A stretch of DNA of 64,000 nt from Massilia sp. R2A-15. Its GTDB lineage: Bacteria > Pseudomonadota > Gammaproteobacteria > Burkholderiales > Burkholderiaceae_D. A program made the translations under genes and the position numbers. The notes beneath the pieces were generated by a model, which was not told the DNA's origin, made no database searches, and worked only from the letters and a program-made list of their open reading frames with translations. Positions 56,634 through 64,000 of this stretch are shown here, in pieces (the first letter of the stretch is position 1; every line of letters starts with the position of its first letter). Location: positions 496,001 to 560,000 of the forward strand of contig NZ_CP131935.1 in NCBI RefSeq assembly GCF_030704305.1, in the 5' to 3' direction.

Positions 56634-58469
56634 ATGTCTACTCAAAAACGCGCAATTCGTAACATCGCCATCATCGCTCACGTCGACCACGGCAAAACCA
56701 CCCTCGTGGACCAGCTGCTGCGCCAGTCCGGCACCTTCCGCGAGAACCAGGCGGTCGACACCCGCGTCATGGACTCGAACGACCTCGAAAAAGAACGCGG
56801 CATCACGATTCTGTCGAAGAACTGCGCGGTTGAGTACGAAGGCACCCACATCAACATCGTCGACACCCCAGGCCACGCCGACTTCGGCGGCGAAGTCGAG
56901 CGCGTGCTGTCAATGGTCGACTCGGTGCTGCTGCTGGTCGATGCGCAGGAAGGCCCGATGCCGCAGACCCGCTTCGTGACCCGCAAGGCGCTGGCCCTGG
57001 GCCTGAAGCCTATCGTCGTCGTCAACAAGGTGGACCGTCCGGGCGCGCGCGCCGACTGGGCCATCAACCAGACTTTCGAACTGTTCGACAAGCTCGGCGC
57101 CACCGACGAGCAGCTGGACTTCCCGATCGTCTACGCCTCGGGCCTGAACGGCTACGCCGGCCTGACCGAAGACGTCCGCTCGGGTGACATGAAGCCGCTG
57201 TTCGACGCGATCCTGGAACACGTTCCAGTCCGTGACGACAACCCGGACGGCCCGCTGCAGATGCAAATCACCTCGCTGGACTACTCCTCGTACGTCGGCA
57301 AGATCGGCATTGGCCGCGTCAACCGTGGCCGCGTCAAGACCGGCCAGGACGTCGTTGTCATGAACGGTCCTGACGGCACCCCGATCAAGGGCCGCATCAA
57401 CCAGGTGCTGAACTTCAAGGGCCTCGAGCGCGTGCTGGTCGACGAAGCCGTCGCCGGCGACATCTGCCTGATCAACGGTATCGACGAAATCGGCATCGGT
57501 TCGACCGTGTGCGCACCGGACACCCCGGAAGCGCTGCCGATGCTGACCGTCGACGAGCCGACCCTGACGATGAACTTCATGGTCAACAACTCGCCGCTGG
57601 CCGGCCGCGAAGGCAAGTTCGTCACCAGCCGCCAGCTGCGCGACCGCCTGGACCGCGAACTGAAAGCCAACGTCGCGCTGCGCGTGGCGCCGACCGACGA
57701 CGACACCACGTTCGAAGTTTCGGGCCGCGGTGAGCTGCACCTGACCATCCTGATCGAAAACATGCGCCGCGAAGGCTTCGAGCTGGCCGTGTCGCGTCCG
57801 CGCGTGGTCTACAAGATGGTCGATGGCGTGCGCCACGAGCCGTTCGAGAACCTGTCGGTTGACGTTGAAGAAGCCAACCAGGGCGGCGTGATGGAAGAAC
57901 TGGGCCGTCGCCGTGGCGACCTGACCAACATGGAATCGGACGGCAAGGGCCGCGTGCGCCTCGAGTACCGCATTCCTGCGCGTGGCCTGATCGGTTTCCA
58001 GGGCGAATTCATGACCCTGACCCGCGGCACCGGCTTGATGAGCCACGTGTTCGACGAGTACGCACCGGTCGACAGCTCGAAGGGCGAAATGGCCGGCCGC
58101 CGTAACGGCGTGCTGATCTCGCAGGACGACGGCGCCGCCGTGGCCTACGCGATCTGGAAGCTGCAGGATCGCGGCCGCATGTTCGTGGTGCACAACGACC
58201 CTGTCTACGAAGGCATGATCATCGGCATCCACTCGCGCGACAACGACCTGGTCGTCAACCCGATCAAGGGCAAGCAGCTGACCAACGTGCGTTCGTCGGG
58301 TACCGACGAAGCGGTGCGCCTGGTGCCGCCTATCCAGATGTCGCTCGAGTACGCGGTCGAATTCATCGCCGACGACGAACTGGTCGAGATCACGCCGAAG
58401 TCGATCCGCCTGCGCAAGCGCTTCCTGAAAGAGCATGAGCGTAAAAAAGCGAGCCGCGAAGCCGCGTAA
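56634..58469 (+). CDS. typA: Ribosome-associated GTPase TypA/BipA
   Basis: 611 residues. Translational GTPase that helps 50S assembly and stress adaptation. ATG 56634 ([29 protein letters not shown]) carries G1. G2 and G3 follow: RGITILSKN and [27 protein letters not shown] is G4. Domain II starts at about 205 and the BipA-specific C-terminal domain ends [41 protein letters not shown]. The open frame begins upstream at 56520 but those residues are not family-like. The 5' region has a short repetitive run (CGTACACC / CGTACC). Confidence 0.97.
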   Translation: MSTQKRAIRNIAIIAHVDHGKTTLVDQLLRQSGTFRENQAVDTRVMDSNDLEKERGITILSKNCAVEYEGTHINIVDTPGHADFGGEVERVLSMVDSVLLLVDAQEGPMPQTRFVTRKALALGLKPIVVVNKVDRPGARADWAINQTFELFDKLGATDEQLDFPIVYASGLNGYAGLTEDVRSGDMKPLFDAILEHVPVRDDNPDGPLQMQITSLDYSSYVGKIGIGRVNRGRVKTGQDVVVMNGPDGTPIKGRINQVLNFKGLERVLVDEAVAGDICLINGIDEIGIGSTVCAPDTPEALPMLTVDEPTLTMNFMVNNSPLAGREGKFVTSRQLRDRLDRELKANVALRVAPTDDDTTFEVSGRGELHLTILIENMRREGFELAVSRPRVVYKMVDGVRHEPFENLSVDVEEANQGGVMEELGRRRGDLTNMESDGKGRVRLEYRIPARGLIGFQGEFMTLTRGTGLMSHVFDEYAPVDSSKGEMAGRRNGVLISQDDGAAVAYAIWKLQDRGRMFVVHNDPVYEGMIIGIHSRDNDLVVNPIKGKQLTNVRSSGTDEAVRLVPPIQMSLEYAVEFIADDELVEITPKSIRLRKRFLKEHERKKASREAA

Positions 58470-58477
58470 TCAATAAG

Positions 58478-58498
58478 GGGCGCTGCGGCGCCCTTTTT
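58478..58498 (+). terminator. Intrinsic terminator after typA
   Basis: Stem GGGCGC / GCGCCC with TGCG loop and five T. Confidence 0.8.
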
Positions 58499-58566
58499 CA
58501 ATGTGACTCCAAAAAAGATTTGACCGTCGTGCCGGGGTGCCGTGGCGTGATGCTCAAGCCCGCGCC

Positions 58567-59172
58567 TCACTCGCCGTTGGCAAATCCAATCGTTAGATGA
58601 CGATCGTCGGCAAATTCAAGCCGCGGACCCAGACTCGGTCCAAACTTTTCGGGCAGCTCGCAGGAGGCAATAATTGAAGCGCTGAAAGTGGCGGTCCGGT
58701 ATGGAAACCGTTTCGTCACCGGGCTGCTTTGGTCCAGATGCTTCGTCCATTGCTTGGCGTCCAGAGCCAGACCGAGCAACTGTACGCCATCGTGTGAAAT
58801 GCTTGCATGGCGCGTTCCGATCAGCGCACCGCCGACGCGCAACTCCATGTCGGCAGCGCCTTTGGTGCACTTGGGCTGAAACTCCACGGCGCAGTAAAGT
58901 TTGCTCGCGTTCCAAGCGGCGCCGCCGGGACCGCCGTCCGGCCAGTGACTGAGTCCTTCTGCCCAAGGAAAACTCTTTGCGCTGTCGATGCCCGCCTTTA
59001 CGCAGTCAAAGCGCGTGATTTGCACGATGCGCTGCGGGCTACTTGCGCCGGGCGGAGCAACCGCCGCGGTTTGCGCATTCGATAGCGTCGCTTCTGACGA
59101 TATGGCAGGCGTTGCGAGTTGGCAGCAGGCGCAAATCGCCAGTACAAGCATTACCCGCTTAACCCGGCGCAT
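58567..59172 (-). CDS. Small secreted protein, candidate immunity protein
   Basis: 201 residues. A signal peptide is visible (VKRVMLVLAICACCQLATPAISSEA), so periplasmic. The mature part has four Cys (FDCVKAG, LYCAVEF, PKCTKG, ASCELP), enough for two disulfides. No domain recognised. Its start overlaps the end of the upstream M15 peptidase gene by 14 bp, so the two are made together, peptidase first. A peptidoglycan-type enzyme without a signal peptide followed by a small periplasmic protein is the layout of many effector-immunity pairs; that role is inferred only. It could also be an accessory factor. Confidence 0.75.
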   Translation of the reverse strand: MRRVKRVMLVLAICACCQLATPAISSEATLSNAQTAAVAPPGASSPQRIVQITRFDCVKAGIDSAKSFPWAEGLSHWPDGGPGGAAWNASKLYCAVEFQPKCTKGAADMELRVGGALIGTRHASISHDGVQLLGLALDAKQWTKHLDQSSPVTKRFPYRTATFSASIIASCELPEKFGPSLGPRLEFADDRHLTIGFANGE

Positions 59173-60040
59173 GATCGAGGTCCTTAATTTGCCATCCTGC
59201 TCGTAACAGCTGGGCTTCCGAAATGCCGATCAGCTCCAGTTCATCCTGAATCGTGGCTTGTTTATCGATGCAGTACTGGAAATGCCACCATTCCTGCTTC
59301 TTGCTGTTTTCTTCCCACCCGTGCTGCGCTTTGATGCGCTCGAAGTTGCCACCGTCTTCGATCAAATTGGTGAGGTCGATGTAATTACCTGCCGGCATTG
59401 GCAGTTCTTTGCGCGAGAAGAAATCGTAATAGTTCTTTTCTTTCGCTTTGACTGCAATGCCTTTGGTTGCGTCTACCTTGCACCATATTCGCCAGTACAT
59501 ATCGGCCCCTTTCGGATCCTTCGCCACATAGTAGCGCTGACCGCGCCCGCCGGCCAACGGCTGCGAAATATCCACTGCACGTCCGGCGTAGTGGAAGCTG
59601 TGGCGGCTCGCTCCGCTACCGGCTTTGAAGTCGTATGCGCGCGTGGTGTCGCCGTACGGCCCTTGCAGCGTGCCGCCGGCCGCAGCCACCTTGGTCACGA
59701 GCGCAGACCAGGCCGCTGCGGCATCCGAGCGCAGCCGCGCGTTCGAGTCTTCGCTCAGCCGGACCAATGGAAACCGCCCCAAAGGCAATTTCCATCCGTT
59801 CAACTCCCATTTCTTGATCTCTGCCAGGGTGTCCGCATCCAGTAGCCCACTCACCATCCCATGAAACACGTCGGCAGTGTCTTGTGGCAAACGGTAGGCT
59901 CGCGCGGCATGGCGCTGGAATCGCGTGATCGCCCGCTTCACCTCCGCGTCGATCGCGACGAAATTCTTGCGCGGCTTGATGTAGTCAAGGGCGGACAAGG
60001 AAGCCAGTGCAGTTTTCTGCTCGTCTGATAAGCCGGCCAT
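59159..60040 (-). CDS. M15 family zinc peptidase (peptidoglycan carboxypeptidase-like)
   Basis: 293 residues from ATG 60040, with a G-rich GGGGGGA about seven bases upstream; longer in-frame extension runs antisense to dusA and is not credible. The M15 zinc motif SFHYAGRAVD (His150, Asp157) and the second motif EWWHFQY (Glu250, His253) are complete, so an active D-alanyl-type carboxy- or endopeptidase is expected. The N-terminal about 60 residues (VKRAITRFQRHAARAYRL) are helical, possibly peptidoglycan-binding. There is no signal peptide. Base composition by eye is more A/T-rich than neighbours. Overlaps the secreted protein gene by 14 bp. Alternatives: phage-type endolysin or secretion-system effector. 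Confidence 0.88.
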   Translation of the reverse strand: MAGLSDEQKTALASLSALDYIKPRKNFVAIDAEVKRAITRFQRHAARAYRLPQDTADVFHGMVSGLLDADTLAEIKKWELNGWKLPLGRFPLVRLSEDSNARLRSDAAAAWSALVTKVAAAGGTLQGPYGDTTRAYDFKAGSGASRHSFHYAGRAVDISQPLAGGRGQRYYVAKDPKGADMYWRIWCKVDATKGIAVKAKEKNYYDFFSRKELPMPAGNYIDLTNLIEDGGNFERIKAQHGWEENSKKQEWWHFQYCIDKQATIQDELELIGISEAQLLRAGWQIKDLDHAPG

Positions 60041-60275
60041 GCGAATTGTCCCCCCATTACCGTATTGACAGCAGTATCTGCCGTTCCTCTCGCTTCGGCA
60101 ACTAGCCGATAAGGTAGGTACAGCCGGCCGAAGGACGGGCGCCGATAGGACGCGGCGGCGCATGTTAAACTCTTGGTTGAGCGCACGACTGCCTGCGCCA
60201 TCCATGCCACCCATTTTTCCCAGCGCGCCACGCTCCGCCTTCTGTGCACCTCGCGTGCATTCTTCGCCTATCAAT

Positions 60276-61280
60276 ATGACTGTAACTAATCCGAACAAAA
60301 CCAAAAGACGCGTCAGCGTGGCGCCGATGATGGACTGGACCGACCGCCACTGCCGCGTCTTCCATCGGCAGATCACGCGCCACACCTGGCTGTACACCGA
60401 GATGGTGACGACCGGGGCGCTGGTGTATGGCGACGTCGAACGCCACCTGCGCTTCAACGAAGAAGAGCATCCGGTCGCCCTGCAGCTGGGCGGCAGCGAT
60501 CCGGCCGACTTGGCCACCAGCGCCAAGCTGGGGCAGCAGTACGGCTACGACGAGATCAACCTCAATTGCGGCTGCCCGTCGGAGCGCGTGCAGAAGGGTG
60601 CGTTCGGCGCCTGCCTGATGGCCGAGCCGAAGCTGGTGGCCGATTGCGTCAAGGCGATGCGCGACGCGGTGACGATCGACGTCACGGTCAAGCACCGCAT
60701 TGGCATCGACCAGGTCGAGGAGTACAGCTTCGTGCGCGATTTCGTCGGGACGATTGCGGACGCCGGCTGCAAGACCTTCATCGTCCACGCGCGCAATGCG
60801 ATCCTCAAGGGCCTGTCGCCGAAGGAAAATCGCGAGATCCCGCCGCTGAAGTACCACGTGGCGTATCAATTGAAACGCGAGTTTCCGGAGTTGGAGATCA
60901 TCATCAACGGCGGCATCAAGACCAGCGACGAGATCGCGCTGCACCTCGAGCATGTCGATGGCGTGATGATGGGGCGCGAGGCGTACCACAACCCCTATGC
61001 GATGGCCGATTACGATGCCCGCTTCTACGGCGACGACTCGCCGGTCAAGTCGCGCCTGGAAGTGCTGGAGGCGATGATTCCTTACATTCAGGCGCAGCTC
61101 GATGCGCATGGCGAGCGCGGGCTCAAGTTGAACAGCATCACGCGCCACATGCTGGGACTGATGGCCGGGCTGCCGGGCGCGCGCGCGTTCCGCCAGGTGA
61201 TGTCGGACTCGAAGAGGCTGGCGTCCGGCGATCCGCGGCTGCTGCTGGAAGCGGCCGAGGGGATGCGGCGCGCGGCGTAG
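60276..61280 (+). CDS. dusA: tRNA-dihydrouridine(20/20a) synthase DusA
   Basis: Reduces U20/U20a in tRNA D-loops using FMN and NADPH. 334 residues from ATG 60276 (MTVTNPNKTKRRVSVAPMMDWTDRHCR). LNCGCPSERVQKGAFGACLM holds the catalytic Cys. VKHRIGID and the DusA-specific HARNAILKGLSPKENREIPPLKY are present, and GVMMGREAYHNPY closes the barrel. The reading frame is open upstream to 60162 but without family sequence. Divergent from the M15 gene. A GGGGTC-type palindrome follows the stop. Confidence 0.96.
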   Translation: MTVTNPNKTKRRVSVAPMMDWTDRHCRVFHRQITRHTWLYTEMVTTGALVYGDVERHLRFNEEEHPVALQLGGSDPADLATSAKLGQQYGYDEINLNCGCPSERVQKGAFGACLMAEPKLVADCVKAMRDAVTIDVTVKHRIGIDQVEEYSFVRDFVGTIADAGCKTFIVHARNAILKGLSPKENREIPPLKYHVAYQLKREFPELEIIINGGIKTSDEIALHLEHVDGVMMGREAYHNPYAMADYDARFYGDDSPVKSRLEVLEAMIPYIQAQLDAHGERGLKLNSITRHMLGLMAGLPGARAFRQVMSDSKRLASGDPRLLLEAAEGMRRAA

Positions 61281-61283
61281 AAC

Positions 61284-61382
61284 ATGGGGACAGGTCCGCG
61301 GGACCAGTCCCCGGCTTTGCATGCGGCGTCGACAAATTCGGGGGACTAGGCGTCCCCGTCGCTCCGGCGGACCTGACCCCTT
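61284..61382. repeat. Degenerate GGGGTC/GACCCC palindromic repeat pair
   Basis: GGGGACAGGTCCGCGGGACC...CCCC at 61284-61310 and a diverged partner GTCCCCGTCGC...CGGACCTGACCCC ending near 61378, followed by T7. The right half could act as a terminator for dusA. Confidence 0.7.
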
Positions 61383-61538
61383 TTTTTATTTCACGCCGGC
61401 GCGACCCGATTGCGGCGCTCCTCCGCAAACAGTACGGCCACCGCGCGAGGCCCGGTACTGACTCAGGCTTGCATCCCGCAAGCCATCGTGCATTTCCTCA
61501 TAGAAACAACACATACCGTTGCGCCATCGGCAAAAAGC

Positions 61539-61568
61539 TTGCCCGTGGGCAAATGTCGCGCCTATAAT
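61539..61568 (+). promoter_or_regulatory. Predicted sigma-70 promoter of the chemoreceptor gene
   Basis: TTGCCC (61539-61544), 18-bp spacer, consensus TATAAT (61563-61568). No sigma-28 type flagellar promoter was seen. Confidence 0.6.
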
Positions 61569-61796
61569 TTGGGCGCTGCTTCCTCGTTTTCCTCGTGTTC
61601 CCGAGCATAGGTTGTTGTTCCGCTGAAACAACTGCTTACAGAATCGCGCATTTTTGCATCCGCAGTCATTTTTTTGATCTATCCTTGGAGCAATATCCAG
61701 ACGGCGTCAGCGGAAGCGTGATGCGGTCGCGGGTGCAAGGGAATGCCGGCGCCGCGGGCGAATTCGATTAATCGATTCATATACATAAGACACGAA

Positions 61797-63563
61797 ATGA
61801 ATTTATCAAACATGAAAGTGGGAGTGCGACTGGGCCTGGGCTTCGCGCTGGTCCTGTTCTTCCTCGTTGCGGTCACCATCGTCGGCATCTTGCGCATGGC
61901 GCAGATCCAGGACCGCCTCGACCGCGTCGTCAGCGTGAACAACGTCGTCACCCGCTACGTGATCGATATGCGCGGCAACGTCAGCGACCGCATCAATTCG
62001 CTGCGCATCCTGACCATGATGTCGAGCCCGGACGAAATGGAATCGGACCTGAACCGCATCAAGGCGCAGACCGCCAAGTACGACGAAATCGAGAAGAAGC
62101 TGTCGGACAAGTTCGCCACCGAAGCGTCGCCGGCGGAAAAGGCGCTGCTGGCCCAGGTCAAGGAACATGAAGCGGTGGCCATGCCGGCCATCGCCAAGGC
62201 GCAGGAACTGTGGCTGGCCAACAAGGCCGAGGACGCCACCCGCGTGATGATCAAGGAAATCAAGCCGGCCCAGAAGAAGTGGATGGACGCGCTCGACCAG
62301 CTGGCCGCGCTGGAAGACAAGCTCAACACGCAAAGCTCGGTGGACGCCGGCGCCGCCTTCGACAATGCCCGCAACTTCATGCTGCTGATGGGCGTGCTCG
62401 CCGCAGGCATGGGCGTGCTGGCCGCCTGGGTGATCACCCGCGGCCTGCTCAAGCAGCTCGGCGGCGAGCCTGGCTACACGGCAAAAATCGCCGGCTCGAT
62501 CGCCCACGGCGACCTGTCGATCGCAATCGACACGGCCGAGTCCGACAAGGGCAGCCTGCTGGTCGAGATGAAGGAAATGCGCAACAGCCTGGTGGGCATC
62601 GTCGGCCAGGTGCGCGTCGGCACCGAGACCATCGGCACGGCCTCGCGTGAAATCGCGGCCGGCAACATCGACCTGTCGTCGCGCACCGAAATGCAGGCCA
62701 GCTCGCTGGAGAAGACCGCGTCGGCCATGGAACTGCTGACCTCGACGGTCAAGCAGAACGCCGACAACGCCCGTGAAGCGAACCACCTGGCCGCGACCGC
62801 GTCCGACGTGGCGCGCAAGGGCGGCGACGTGGTTTCGCAAGTGGTTGACACGATGGGTTCGATCAACGCCTCGGCCAACAAGATTGTCGACATCATCGGC
62901 GTGATCGATGGCATCGCCTTCCAGACCAACATCCTGGCGCTGAACGCGGCCGTCGAGGCGGCTCGTGCAGGCGAGCAGGGCCGCGGCTTCGCGGTGGTGG
63001 CGTCGGAAGTGCGCAACCTGGCCCAGCGTTCGGCTGCGGCAGCGAAAGAAATCAAGACCCTGATCGGCGATTCGGTCGAGAAGGTCGAGCGCGGCAGCAA
63101 GCTGGTCGGCCAGGCCGGCGTGACGATGGATGAAGTCGTCGCCAGCGTCAAGCGCGTTACCGACATCATGAGCGAGATCGCCAACGCCAGCCAGGAGCAG
63201 AGCGCCGGCATCGAGCAGGTGAACCTGTCGATCATCGAGATGGACAGCATGACCCAGCAGAACGCGGCGCTGGTCGAAGAAGCGGCCGCCGCGGCGCAGA
63301 GTCTGCAGGACCAGGCCAGCGAACTGGCGCACGTGGTCAGCATCTTCAAGCTGGTCGATGGCGAAGTGGCGTATGTGGCGCCGGCCCCGATTGCAGTGGC
63401 AGCGCCCGCCGCCAAGGCTGCCGCCAAGCCGGCGCCGCAGTTGCGCGCCGCCCGCCCGGCGCTGAAGAAGCCGGCAACTGCAGCGCCGGCCGCGCCGGCC
63501 GAGCAGCCGAAGCCGAAAAAAGTCGCGGCGCCGGTCAGCGGCGACGAGTGGGAAGAATTCTGA
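61797..63563 (+). CDS. Methyl-accepting chemotaxis protein with CheR-tether pentapeptide
   Basis: 588 residues, Tar/Tsr layout. Membrane segment 1 ([21 protein letters not shown]) precedes a periplasmic four-helix-bundle sensor of about 150 residues. Membrane segment 2 ([20 protein letters not shown]) is followed by HAMP and a long cytoplasmic signalling hairpin. The hairpin tip is [44 protein letters not shown], the CheA/CheW-binding signature. The tail is Ala/Pro/Lys-rich and ends EWEEF, an x-W-x-x-F pentapeptide like NWETF that tethers CheR/CheB. ATG 61797 is chosen; the upstream in-frame extension is not family-like. Ligand unknown. Confidence 0.95.
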   Translation: MNLSNMKVGVRLGLGFALVLFFLVAVTIVGILRMAQIQDRLDRVVSVNNVVTRYVIDMRGNVSDRINSLRILTMMSSPDEMESDLNRIKAQTAKYDEIEKKLSDKFATEASPAEKALLAQVKEHEAVAMPAIAKAQELWLANKAEDATRVMIKEIKPAQKKWMDALDQLAALEDKLNTQSSVDAGAAFDNARNFMLLMGVLAAGMGVLAAWVITRGLLKQLGGEPGYTAKIAGSIAHGDLSIAIDTAESDKGSLLVEMKEMRNSLVGIVGQVRVGTETIGTASREIAAGNIDLSSRTEMQASSLEKTASAMELLTSTVKQNADNAREANHLAATASDVARKGGDVVSQVVDTMGSINASANKIVDIIGVIDGIAFQTNILALNAAVEAARAGEQGRGFAVVASEVRNLAQRSAAAAKEIKTLIGDSVEKVERGSKLVGQAGVTMDEVVASVKRVTDIMSEIANASQEQSAGIEQVNLSIIEMDSMTQQNAALVEEAAAAAQSLQDQASELAHVVSIFKLVDGEVAYVAPAPIAVAAPAAKAAAKPAPQLRAARPALKKPATAAPAAPAEQPKPKKVAAPVSGDEWEEF

Positions 63564-63619
63564 GTCAGCAGTCGAAGTGGCTTTACAAGTTTTGTTAAAC
63601 ACGAAGTGGAAATGGAATC

Positions 63620-63958
63620 ATGAATAAGCGCATCAGTATCATCGCCGCCCTGCTGTTGAGCGGTTTTGCCAGCACCACCCTTGCAGCCGAAGTGCCGGCA
63701 TCGTTCGACGCCAAGAACTGCAAGGCCGAGTATCCGAAGGCCTCGTTGATGAATGAAGAGCAGGGCGAAGTTGGCCTGGCGTTCCTGGTGTCCCCGGACG
63801 GCCACGTGCTCGATTCGAAAATCGAAAAGAGCAGCGGCTTCAAGAACCTCGACAAAGCCGCGCTGAAGGGCATTTCGGCATGCAAGTTCAAGCCGGGCAC
63901 CAAGGACGGCGCCCCGGCGCAGACCTGGGCCAAGGTGGACTACGTCTGGAAGCTGTAA
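63620..63958 (+). CDS. Small secreted protein with TonB C-terminal-like domain
   Basis: 112 residues. The signal peptide (ISIIAALLLSGFASTTLA) is cleavable near residue 22. The remainder (YPKASLMNEEQGEVGLAFLVSPDGHVLDSKIEKSSGFKNLDKAALKGISACKFKPGTKDG) matches the TonB C-terminal fold, with the P-x-x-A, G-x-V and S-G-x-x-x-L-D-x-A-A elements. Unlike true TonB it has no membrane anchor or proline-rich linker, so it should be a free periplasmic domain. Two Cys may pair. 56 bp after the chemoreceptor gene and possibly co-transcribed. Role unknown; it could bind TonB boxes or peptidoglycan. Confidence 0.82.
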   Translation: MNKRISIIAALLLSGFASTTLAAEVPASFDAKNCKAEYPKASLMNEEQGEVGLAFLVSPDGHVLDSKIEKSSGFKNLDKAALKGISACKFKPGTKDGAPAQTWAKVDYVWKL

Positions 63959-64000
63959 TCGGGCGGTAATCGTTTAGCGATTTCAATGATTGGGAAAATG

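Larger units (their letters stand above)
61281..61796. other. Intergenic region and long leader of the chemoreceptor gene
   Basis: 516 bp. It holds the degenerate palindromic repeat, a predicted promoter at 61539-61568, then about 220 bp of probable 5' untranslated leader with a small hairpin GTTGTT-CCGCTGA-AACAAC near 61610-61630. No known riboswitch pattern was recognised and no convincing open frame. Confidence 0.55.

Noticed and set aside
60041..60526. N-terminal extension of the M15 peptidase to a start at 60526
   Set aside because: The extra 162 codons are antisense to dusA and its promoter and have no family similarity; ATG 60040 has a G-rich ribosome-binding site.

Overview
The window is high-G+C chromosomal DNA of a betaproteobacterium, most likely an Oxalobacteraceae member of the Massilia/Duganella/Telluria type. 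That placement is inferred from gene content, protein style, the glnE-yhdP-nitrilase-tldD and rimP-nusA-infB-rbfA-truB gene orders, and the abundance of TonB-dependent receptors. No rRNA, tRNA, CRISPR array, intact insertion sequence or prophage was recognised.

Layout. From 1 to 8.2 kb lie two Oar-like TonB-dependent receptors (the first cut by the window edge) with an FAD-dependent dehydrogenase between them. From 8.3 to 12.3 kb come rsmE, transketolase and GAPDH. From 12.5 to 17.3 kb come a third receptor (TTG start) and a secreted DUF885 peptidase-like protein. From 17.28 to 18.11 kb there is a six-copy, 141-142 bp tandem repeat whose unit includes the converging ends of the DUF885 gene and glnE. 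From 18.1 to 27.6 kb lie glnE (minus), yhdP, a nitrilase-family hydrolase and tldD. From 27.7 to 38.7 kb three more receptors surround a class I DAHP synthase gene. From 38.9 to 42.5 kb there is a peptide-type ABC importer (two permeases and a double ATPase, no binding protein). From 42.6 to 47.7 kb come a DedA-rhodanese fusion, glucokinase, scpB and rluB. From 48 to 54.5 kb runs the rimP-nusA-infB-rbfA-truB translation cluster. From 54.6 to 64 kb come two tandem secreted DUF2059-like proteins, a Phd/PIN toxin-antitoxin module, typA, an M15 peptidase with an overlapping secreted partner, dusA, a chemoreceptor and a small secreted TonB-C-terminal-domain protein.

Function. Six TonB-dependent receptors in the first 39 kb, plus a dipeptide-type ABC importer and a chemoreceptor, suggest a polymer-scavenging environmental lifestyle. 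Most receptors are monocistronic, with their own terminators, inserted between conserved housekeeping genes.

The most interesting regulatory signal is upstream of the DAHP synthase gene. It has a promoter, a 22-codon leader peptide with a Phe/Tyr-rich block, an alternative antiterminator pairing and a strong intrinsic terminator: a complete ribosome-mediated attenuator. A terminator-bearing leader also precedes rimP. Two families of dispersed palindromic repeats (a GGGGTC...GACCCC type and a CCCATGCTGA type) recur between genes. The M15 peptidase without a signal peptide, overlapped by a small secreted cysteine-containing protein, looks like a candidate effector-immunity pair.
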